Shown: piece by piece, positions 46,300 through 55,290 of the stretch
Numbering within the stretch: the first letter of the stretch is position 1
Layout: every line of letters begins with the position of its first letter
Assembly: GCF_963662255.1 (NCBI RefSeq)
Contig: NC_085071.1
Span: forward strand, 4,738,701 to 4,802,700
DNA from: Cinclus cinclus
Lineage: Eukaryota > Chordata > Aves > Passeriformes > Cinclidae
DNA length: 64,000 bases
Direction of reading: 5' to 3'
Position numbers and translations under genes: made by a program
Notes under the pieces: generated by a model
What the model was told of the DNA's origin: nothing
The model's input: only the letters and a program-made list of their open reading frames with translations
The model's database searches: none

Positions 46300-46732
46300 A
46301 GAGCTGAGTCCAGTTCTGGTCCCTCATGGCAGGAGGGACCCTGGGGGGCTGGAGGGTGTCCAGGGCAGGGAACAGAGCTGGGGAGGGAATGGAGCCCCAG
46401 GAGAGGCTGATGGAGCTGGGAAGGAGCTCAGCCTGGAGAAAAGGGGCATCAGGGGGGACCTTGTGGCTCTGCACAACTCCCTGACAGGAGGGGACAGCCG
46501 GGGGGATTTGGGATCTGCTCCAGGGAACAGGGACAGGAGCAGAGGGAACGGCCTCAGGCTGGGCCAGGGGAGCTCAGGGTGGACAGCAGCAGGAATTTCC
46601 TCATGGAAAGGGTGCTCAGGGATTGGAACTGCCCAGGGATGTTTGGAGCCCCCATCCCTGGAGGTGTCCAAGGAAGGACTGGACATGGCACTGAGTGCCC
46701 TGGGCTGGGGACAAGGAGGGGATGATGGCTCA
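46300..46732 (+). mobile_element. CR1 LINE fragment, about 430 bp, 3' end missing
   Basis: It starts at GAGTCCAGTTCTGGTCCC, which lies further 5' than in the other copies, and passes AGGAGCTCAGCCTGGAGAAA, CTGCACAACTCCCTGACAGG, AGCAGGAATTTCCTCATGG and GGATTGGAACTGCCCAGGGA. It reaches GATGATGGCTC just short of the canonical AAGGTCCCTTCC terminus. The sequence is GC-rich, of the GGGGGGACCTTGTGGCTCTG type. The frames at 46463-46867 and opposite are shadows. Confidence 0.9.
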
Positions 46733-49700
46733 GCACACCCAACACGACTTTGTCACTGCCTCTGCTTTTCTCAGCACAGAGTTCTCTCAGCACAGCCAAA
46801 AGATCACTGTTTACAGGGGGAAAACCACCCAGCAGAAAAGGCTGAGGCCCCCATTAAGACTTTATGATATTTTTAATGACCTGCTCTGTGCTGGTGCCTG
46901 GGGAGTTGCCTGCCCTTTCCACCAGGCTCTGGAATCCCACGTGCTGAGCCCTTTGCTGCTCAGCCACAAGACAAATGGGGTTTGCTGCCACGGGGATTTG
47001 ACTTTTCAGGGCAGCAGAGCACAGAAGAGCTTTAGGATGTGATTTGCAGAGCACCACAAGGGTTGGGGGGTGCATTTCTTCAAGGCACAGGGAGTCAAAC
47101 CATTTGCATGGCCAACAAATTGGGCTGAAACAAAACTAGCAGGGTCACCACTTCCAAACTGTACTTCTGAAGGAGAAATGAGCAAGTTCATTATTCTGGA
47201 ATGGTTGCAGGAAAAGGAAACGAGAAAGGATCATTCTACTTATCTTCCACACTGAAACTGCAGATACTGCTCCATATTAAACCACACTACAGAACAGCAT
47301 CTTTCTCCTTCCCCCTCTTCTTGCAATTTCAACTTTTTATTTTTCCCCTTCTTTTCTTTCACAGCTTTTAACCTTGCCCAATTGTCCCTCTTAAATAATA
47401 ATTAATTCCCTGGTTCAGCTGGGGAAGTGCTTTAAGGCTCCAGCAACTTTATTTTCTATGTGACGCTGTGGGAGAGGATGAGAGGGAAAAGTTAAATCAG
47501 GAGGTTTCTCTAGAAAAACCATTCCATGCCTGTCCCTGGTGAAAGGATCCTACCAGATCCCACGGGAACCAGCAGAGTTTGCTCAGTAATTAATGGGGAG
47601 AGAGGAGAAAAAGGGAGTGCTGTTGACTGCACTCTCCAAAATGTTGTCTCCCAACAGAGCCACATCTTGAGTCATGATTCTACACAACAAAACGATGCCT
47701 GGCACTGGGTGACCCAGAAAAAAGGGAGTAATGGGTTGTCCCTTGTGCTTTGGGGCTGAACACTGCACTGAACTATTTGGGGCTGCTCTGCAGCACGACA
47801 TGAGTGAAAAAACCCAACCACAAAGAGCAGGAGAGCACTTCCTTTAATTACAAACTGGACCAAATAAATTATAAATTCAACCACAGCACCACTCGCCAAC
47901 AAGGAACTCAAAACTCTCAGGCTCTGAGTTCCATGAATTAACTGTAGGAGAGAACAGGATTTGTGGGGAGCCATCTTATACCCTCATTGTAATGAAAATA
48001 ATGAGCTCTGAAGAGGGGCAGAGTGTGCTGGGTACAGTCTGAGACACTCACTGAGAACCAGAGAAGTAGCAAAGTGTTCACTCAGAGCATTTTTCTCTTG
48101 CAAAATTGCTCATTCAGGTACCTGGGTGTTGGAAAAGGGAGACCTGCTCTGCTGTAGGAGCACCTCTGTGGTTACAGAAGTGTTGACAGCAAACAAACCA
48201 GCCTCACCTCCACCAGCCCAGGGGCTACAGCGTGTTCCAGGCACTGTGTCCCCAGGGCAGCTGGGTTCTGCCCAGCCACATGGATGTACATCCCCGCGTG
48301 AGAAAACGATGTCTTGGGCTAGCCACGACTGAAACTGAGAGCAAAGGCTGAGCTCCTGAGTTCCCCCTGCTATCCTGCCTCGAGCAGATAACCCCAGTAG
48401 CCAGGGGTTTATTAAATCACATCCCTGTCGGGTCGATATCCCGAGCTCTCTCCTCTTCCTGACCTCTTCCACCATGAATAATGCACGAGCTGCCGGTGGG
48501 GCAGTTCTGGCTGGAGCATGGCCAGCCAAAGGGCTCTCTCAGCAGATCAAAAGCCAATCAAGTTCATTTCAATATTTATGTTTAATCTTTCATTCTAAAA
48601 TGATAAATATTTCATGCTACGCCTTTACAGGAAAGCAAAGCCAAGCAGAAGCAGAGGAGACACCGGCCCAGACAGAGCGGCTCTTTCATGCTAATTCTGC
48701 CCAGGCAGACACAGCTCCTGATGCCATTCATATTCCTCCATCAACATGGATTATTTATTTGAGTCCTGACAGAGCCTGCAAGGACAGAGGTCAGAGCGGA
48801 GGAGCACAGCAGGCATGAAGGCAGATTTGATTCCTGGAGCCAGGTTTGATTCCTGGAGTTGGAATTCATTCCTGGAGCTGGGATTCATTCCTGGAGCTGG
48901 GATTCATTCCTGGGGGCTTTCACCAAGGTTTCCTTTTCTGGCCTGGTGCGAATATTCTGTGGCAGCATCGTGGTGCTGGCAGTGCCCAAATACCCTGATG
49001 CTTCCCCATCCCACCCTGGCTTTCCCCAGGATTATCCCAACCCACAGATCCTCTCAATATACCCATTAAGCAGGGTTTTGCCAGCAGCTCTCTCCTGTCA
49101 GAGCCCTATCGAAGGTTTGGGTATTTTGGTATTTGATATTTTTAGATCTGTTTATCGCAGCAGACAAACCCCTCAGGCTTCTTTGCTGATAATCTCCATC
49201 ACCTGTCCATTCTCCACAGACCTGAGGATGAGAGACGGGAACAAAGCCAAGTGTGGATGCACAAGGAGGCAGCACCATGGGACTGCACAGCCCTGTGGAT
49301 TTTGTTGGCAATCAAACCCTGCCTCCCTGGGAAGCAGCGAGGAGGAGAACCCAGGTTTAAAGAGATATAAATGAACTGAGGATGGAGGAGAAGAGGCTGA
49401 AAGGTAACTCAAAGTTTTCTCAGAACCCACCTGCTGGCTTCCCTAATCATGATTTAAAGACAGCACCCAGTTCCTAACGAACAGTGTGAGGAACAAAGCC
49501 CTTTTTGATGGGGATTCTGTTTTCCAGGGAGAACCATTTAATAAGTTTCACTCAGGAAGTCTCTGTTCCCAATAAAGACTTAACAAAGTTAATTAGACTA
49601 AACAGTAATTATCGTGTCTCTTCATTGTTCAATTATCTTGCTGAACTGGTGTTTCCTGATTAATTTTCTGATTAAAATGTATTAAATTGAAAAGCACTTG

Positions 49701-49933
49701 CAAACATGAGATGGCAGGCTGTCTCCCACGCAGCAGGATTTCCGGAGGTCAGGGAGGCAGGGAGGGTTGGCACCCACCCCCCCAAACAGGCCAGCTCCAC
49801 ACCCCACACAGCCAGGAACCCAAATCAGAGCCTTCACTGAGTGCTCTCCAGTCTGAGATTCACCAGCACGTCCCTGGTGTGCTCCTCCTCTGCACAGCTC
49901 CTGCTTCCCTCTTCCAGGCCCTCCTGCTCCCTG
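46733..49933. other. Unique noncoding sequence
   Basis: No gene is recognised. TTTTTCCCCTTCTTTTCTTTCACAG, ending at 47364, is a near-ideal splice-acceptor tract, but all three following frames stop within about 40 bases. 48540-48620 and 49560-49690 are AT-rich and conserved-element-like. A 19-bp repeat lies at 48829-48913. Confidence 0.5.
48829..48913 (+). repeat. 19-bp tandem repeat, about 4.5 units
   Basis: The unit GATTCMTTCCTGGAGCTGG repeats with a 19-bp period. The first two units carry substitutions (GCCAGGTTT and GTTGGAATT versions) and the last two are nearly identical. The frames through it yield a SWSWNSFLELG-like peptide that simply follows the repeat. Confidence 0.9.
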
Positions 49934-50112
49934 CACTGGCACAGAGCACCTGTGGCTGTCCCTGGATCCCTGCAAGTGTCCAAGACCAGGGTGGTTGGAG
50001 CTTGGAGTAACCTGGGACAGTGGAAGGTGTCCCTGCCCCTTGCATGGGGTGGAACAGGGTGGGCTTTAAAGTCCCTTCCAACACAAACCAGTCTGGGATG
50101 CTGTGATTCCTA
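49934..50112 (+). mobile_element. CR1 LINE 3' fragment, about 180 bp
   Basis: ACTGGCACAGAGCACCTGTG, CTGTCCCTGGATCCCTGCAAG, GGAGCTTGGAGTAACCTGGG and AAAGTCCCTTCCAACACAAA, with a tail ATGCTGTGATTCC, give a complete CR1 terminus. It is 5'-truncated at the GGCACAG block. Confidence 0.92.
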
Positions 50113-51668
50113 CTCCTCCACAATTTTACCTTTCTCTGAGGTTTTTCCATGCACAAACACAGTGCAATACAAGTCCCGGTGTTTGGAGCAGCCCTGCAGC
50201 ACAGGAGGGAGGTCCTGGAGCTGTGTAAGCCGTTTTCAAGTCCAGTTCCTCCCCCCCACTGGATCCTACAGTCTGAGCTCCCTGAGCTCCCACCCAGCTC
50301 AGGCTGTGCCCTCCATCACCACAGAGGCACCCTCTGCTCCCCCAGCTCCCACCCTGACAGCAGCCAGCACAGATAATTCCCACAGCTGAGCTCTCACATG
50401 GAATCTCTCCAGCCCAGTGAACATCTCTGGGTTTGCTACTGCATCTCCTGCAGCTTCCAGCACCGTTCTGCACTTCTCCCAGGAGCTCAGCTCCCCTCTG
50501 ATTGTGTTTAACATCTCAGCATGCCTAAGCTGGCCTGAGCAAGGCCTCCCCCTGCATCGCTCAGCCAGATCCTTCTGGTGGGATCAACAGACTTCCATGG
50601 ATGACCTCATGGATCATTCCAACCTGCAGCACTTTGGTATCAAACAGCAGAGACACCCCTGGTGCTCCTGAGCCACCACAGCCTCACTTTCCAAGGCACT
50701 GCTTTAGTATTCACCCGTGGCAATCCAGCAATCACCAGCATTTTGAGCAGCCCCTCACATCATTTGCATATCTTTTATAAGACAAATCAGAAAAGGGGAT
50801 TAATTTTCCTTTCTTCACTTGAATATCACCTGTGACTGGCAGGAAACAAACAAATTCATCGCCTCCTTCCCCAAATCCTTGCGATTAGGTTATTAGAGCC
50901 CCAGACTTATTATAAATTATTGAAAGGACACAGCTGAGCCCAAATCCCACAGCGGGCTCTCTTTGTCTTCCACAAGGCTGGCAATTCTTGATTAACTCCC
51001 ATCCAGCACGAGGCAGGAGGGATGAGCAGCATCCCAGACGTTCCGCAGTGACGAGCGCGGCGCTCGGCTCCTCGCACGGCTGTGCAGGGGATCCGGGCTC
51101 CCAGCAGACAGCCCAGGAGCTACAAAGGAATTTTCTTCCCTTTCTGTTCACCCTCTGAGAAATTCAACACCAGACTCGCTGCTGCTGGGACCAACTCAGG
51201 CTGGGGGGCTCAGAAAGGCAGAGAACTGTCTGTCGCTTTTGGATATCCGTCCTCAGTTCTAAAAGGGCCGTTCCATAGTTTCAGCTCCAAGGGAGTTATT
51301 CCATGGTCTCATACACTCCAGATATGTGAATCTGGAATGGCAGCAGCAGCGTTTCAGGTTTCTCCTGCTCAGTGCCTTGTTTTGCCCTGTTTTAAGTCTC
51401 GCTGATAAAAGCAGAGGAGGTGCTGATAAGGAGTTAACTTTGTTTGTGATGTAGGAAGCCTCCAAAGGGAGCTGCAGCTCAGCTAAGAATAAGTCTCTGT
51501 CTATGAGCTAAGAGCTCACACCTCCAGATAAGATAGAGACAGAACCAGCATTTACAGCAGCTCCATCAAACACAGTTGGGCTGAAGTGCTGTTACAAACA
51601 TTTACCACTGGTTCAGACTCATTCCAGAGGCCAAGCCAAAGAATTTGAAGCCTAATAACCCAAGTAGT
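50113..51668. other. Unique noncoding sequence
   Basis: No exon is recognised. It includes a CpG-dense patch at 51009-51096. The opposite-strand frames in 50126-50514 overlap each other and show no domain. Confidence 0.5.
51009..51096. other. Compact CpG-dense patch
   Basis: I count eleven CpGs in 88 bp, densest at GACGAGCGCGGCGCTCGG (51051-51068), which also forms a near-palindrome around GCGCGGCGC. The flanks are CpG-poor. It is too short for a CpG island. A small promoter or an unmethylated element is possible but unsupported by any exon. Confidence 0.33.
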
Positions 51669-51883
51669 TTTCCTTTCCTTTCCTTTCCTTTCCTTTCCTT
51701 TCCTTTCCTTTCCTTTCCTTTCCTTTCCTTTCCTTTCCTTTCCTTTCCTTTCCTTTCCTTTCCTTTCCTTTCCTTTCCTTTCCTTTCCTTTCCTTTCCTT
51801 TCCTTTCCTTTCCTTTCCTTTCCTTTCCTTTCCTTTCCTTTCCTTTCCTTTCCTTTCCTTTCCTTTCCTTTCCTTTCCTTTCC
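51669..51883. repeat. Perfect (TTTCC)43 pentanucleotide microsatellite
   Basis: It is 215 bp of uninterrupted TTTCC units, followed by a T-rich stretch. The other strand is (GGAAA)n, a pure purine run able to form triplex (H-DNA). Absence of any interruption over 43 units implies recent expansion and probable length polymorphism. The SFPFL-type 84-codon frame is an artefact. Confidence 0.99.
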
Positions 51884-52610
51884 TTTTTTTAATTTTTAGT
51901 TTTTAATAATCATATAATCATAAGTAGTGTATCCAAGGGCTTCCTGGCTCCTGAGCTATCATTTGGCAAACATCTCCAATTATAAACCCCAAACCTAATG
52001 ACTGTGCTTTCCCTGTGTCCCTCTGTGCTCACAGGAACATTTCTCCTGCACCAGGCTGAAAGGAGATGTCCATGGGGAGTTCGCTGTGAAATGCTGGATT
52101 TCAAAAGCCTGCGGCAAGTTGATTCATGTCTATTTAATTTTTCCAGGCAGTTTCACTGGAATGCTGTATATAAATCAAATACAAGGCTAGCAGCAGAGAC
52201 GGACCGAGCTGTGAAAGGACTGTATGATTTTAATTAAACTACACACACAAATCAGGCAGGAGTGAAGGTGGAAGAGGAGAGAGAGAGAATTCTATCACTG
52301 GGGATAAGCCAATATTTTGAGCAGGAAAACAAATAACCATTTACTGTGAAAAGTCTGATTTCAAAAGCAGCATTTTGTCATTGTGCTGATTTTCATAATC
52401 AATTTAAATCTGGAAGAAACCAGGCTTGAGCACAGCAAACAAAGAGCCTGAACGGAAGTTAATTAGACTGTATCAGCTCAGCCTGCTCATCCTTTACTTA
52501 CTGTCGAGCTCTATGGGATCCAGCAGGCTCTGCACTGCCAGTCCTGCTTTGGACACAGCAGAGCCAGCTCTGCTGGGGCTACGAGGCCATGTCCTGCAGT
52601 GTCCTATGCA
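51884..52610. other. Unique noncoding sequence
   Basis: No gene is recognised. AT-rich, with several ATTAAA-type motifs at 52200-52420. The 237-codon plus frame that starts at 52426 runs into the CR1 and its array. Confidence 0.5.
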
Positions 52611-53590
52611 AAATCCCAGAATCCCGGACTGCTCAGGCTGGGAGGGATCACAGAGACTCACCTGGTGCCACCTCCCTGCTCCAGCAGGGCCATCCCAGAG
52701 CAGGGGGCACAGCAGAGTGTCCATGTGGCTCTGGAATATCCCAGGGAAGAGGCTCCACAGCCTCTCTGCCCCTGTTCCAGTGCCCACAGTAAAGTTCTGT
52801 GCAGGTGGAATTCCCTGGGCTCAGTCCCTGCCCGTGGCTCTGGTGCCATTGCTGGGCCCCTGGAGCAGAGCCTGGGACTGCTCTGACCCTCCCTGCACAC
52901 AGGGACACCCAAGGGACAGACAGGGACACCTGGGACAAACAGGGACACAAAGGGACACCCAGGGACACCTGGAACACCCAGGGACAGACAGGGACACCTG
53001 GGACAAACAGGGACACAAAGGGACACCCAGGGACACTAAGGACACCCAAAGATACCCAGGGATACCCAGGGACACCAAGAGACACTCAAGGGACCCCCAG
53101 GGACAGACAGGGACAGACAGGGACACAAAGGGACACTAAGGACACCCAAAGATACCCAGGGACACCAAGAGACACCCAAGGGACACCCAGGGACAGACAG
53201 GGACACAAAGGGACACCCAGGGACACTAAGGACACCCAGAGACACCCAGGGACAGACAGGGGCACCTGGAACACCCAGGGATAGACAGGGACACCCAGGG
53301 ACACAAAGGAACACCCAGGGACACTAAGGACACCCAGAGATACCCAGGGATACCCAGGGACACAAAGGGACACCCAAGGGACACCCAGGGACACTCAAGG
53401 AAACCCAGGGACACCCAGGGCTCAGGGCCCCTCTCAGCTGGGGCTCCTCTCCAGGCTGAACAGCCCCAGCTCCCTCAGCCTTTCCTGGGCACAGAGATGC
53501 TCCAGGCCTTTCATCTTCACCCCTTGCTGGACCCACTCCAGGAGCTCCTTGTCCCTCCTGTCCTGAGGAGCCCAGAGCTGGAAAACTGAA
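52611..53590 (-). mobile_element. Composite CR1 element split by an internal minisatellite (copy 2)
   Basis: Reading on plus, the CR1 tail AAATCCCAGAATCCCGG and GGCTGGGAGGGATCACAGAG leads into the CR1 3' region to 52900. A 0.53 kb minisatellite follows to 53429. CR1 then resumes at GCTCCTCTCCAGGCTGAACA, CCCCAGCTCCCTCAGCC, GCTCCAGGCCTTTCATCTTC and CCTGAGGAGCCCAGAGCTGG, ending near 53590. The layout matches copy 1 at 27578, and the CR1 blocks flanking the array are in natural order. The array occupies the place where normal CR1 has roughly 50 bp. Confidence 0.9.
52901..53429. repeat. Minisatellite of GGGACACCCA-type units inside CR1 (copy 2)
   Basis: About 530 bp of GGGACACCCA, GGGACAGACA, GGGACACAAA and GGACACTAA units. 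The marker GGACACTAAGG recurs at 53031, 53131, 53221 and 53319, giving a loose higher-order period of 90-100 bp. It is nearly twice as long as the array in copy 1, and the internal order differs beyond the first 57 bp. GGG runs on plus recur every 8-12 bases. Confidence 0.96.
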
Positions 53591-55049
53591 GATTCCTCTT
53601 CAGAGAACTGATTCACCTGTGACCACCTCTGCATCTTTGGGGTGTCACACCAAAATTATTATCAGCCAGGCTGGCAAATGGGAAAATAGCAGGGAAGCCA
53701 CACAGTCACCTTTTAAATGGCAGAAATTCAGGAAAAAAAGTGCCAGGAAAACTATTTCTGTTTTGTTAGACCATGGGACTTGCACCTGAAGATTCAGTGA
53801 TTCCACAATGATTCCCACACAGGAGAATACTGGAGAGCCCTGGAAGATGCAGGAGTGGGGCTTCACCTTAAGCTCCTCATTGAGAAGCCACTGAAGAGCC
53901 TGCATGGACTTTCCCCTCTCCCCACATCCTGCAAAGTATAAAAATATCTATTCTTAATAACCAATAGGCACTGCAAGGATAAACACATGGGACATCAGGT
54001 CCTGTGATAAGGGAGCCTATAAATTCCTGGGATAGATTGACATTGCCTCCTCCAGCAGCAAACCAGGGAAATACCAAATTCGGCTGCTCTGAAAACCAAA
54101 GTAAAGCTCCAAACCCCATCCAAGAACTGAATCACTGCCTCAGCCAAGGGAACACCCAGGAATTGGGTGAATCACTGCCTGCAGCCCAGGGGGTGTGTTT
54201 GTACTGCATCCCTGCTAAACCAGGGTACAGCAATTCCTGTGGATTCCCACGGAAGGACTGCAGCAAGGGCTGCTGGCTGGAAACATGTCAGGCACTGCAG
54301 GAAAAGCTCTGTGCCACGCTCTGTTCCTCCATTCCAAGAGTGAAGTGTCACAGCCAGGGCACTGCTCCTCCACAGGTGACTCACCTGTGCCAGGGACCCC
54401 GAATCCTGACCTGCCCAGCACTCCCAGCAGGAACTCCAGCCCTTCCATCCCCTCCAAGTTATCCCTGAAGCAGCAGGGACCCATTAGCTCCAGTTCAATC
54501 CCCAAATCCTGCCAAGGTGTTGAAGCCATAATGAGTTTTGCAGGGTTTTTCTCCTCCCTTACCCCACCTCAATCACTCTCAACTACGGGGCATGAATAAT
54601 ACAACAACATGTTGCCTGGTGATCGATGTTGTCTTTTCCTTTGCACACTCAGGGAAGAGAGCAGACCCCAAACTGCCTGGAGGAATTGGGTGCTCAAAGG
54701 GGCTGAGGTGCTGCAGACACAAGATGATCCAGAGGCAGCCTGTCCTTGGGATGAGTTTTTGGAACTCTTCCCCATGGCAGAAGTCTGTTCACAGCCCCAG
54801 GGCACAGCTCCCAAAGCACTGCAGCACTGGAAGGGAGCAGAGGGTTTGGCTGAACCCAGTGTGTGGAGCTAACACTGCTGTGCCAGGTGCTGCACCAGCT
54901 TTTACAGCAAAAACAAACAGCTGTAAAAAAAGGAAGAGGCTCTCAATTAAAAAAAAAAAAAAACAGGATATTTGGAGCTGAAGGGTTGTTTTCCTACATG
55001 AAGTGAAGCTCCCAGAAGGCTTCGAGTTGGTGATGTGGACTGGAATTGT
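53591..55049. other. Unique noncoding sequence
   Basis: No exon is recognised. An A15-type run lies at 54949-54963. The 154-codon frame at 54004-54468 and the 147-codon frame at 54538-54981 have no domains and overlap opposing frames. Confidence 0.5.
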
Positions 55050-55290
55050 GAGGCTCTGTCAGGGGAGGGTTTAAATTGGGTTTAGGGAAAGGTTCTTCTC
55101 CCCAGAGGGTGCTGGGCACTGAAATGTCACATTCCCGTGGTTGCCAGAGCTCCAGGAGCACCTGGACAACGCTCCCAGGGATGCACAGGGTGGGATGTTG
55201 GGATGTCTGTGCAGGGCCAGGGGATGGAGGACTCGATGATCCTCCTGTGTCCCTTCCAGCTCAGGATATTCCATTATTCTATGATTTTCT
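55050..55290 (+). mobile_element. CR1 LINE 3' fragment, GATGATCCTC type
   Basis: TCAGGGGAGGGTTTAAATTG, AAAGGTTCTTCTCCCCAGAG, CTCCAGGAGCACCTGGACAA, GGACTCGATGATCCTCCTG and TCCAGCTCAGGATATTCC are followed by ATTATTCTATGATT. The tail octamers are intact. It is of the group in which the end reads ACTCGATGATC, distinct from most other plus copies. Confidence 0.88.

Noticed and set aside
51645..51899. 84-codon SFPFL-repeat frame
   Set aside because: It is simply the translation of a (TTTCC) microsatellite.
52426..53139. 237-codon plus frame
   Set aside because: It crosses unique DNA, antisense CR1 and a minisatellite, and much of it also occurs in the copy at 27.7 kb. No domain is present.
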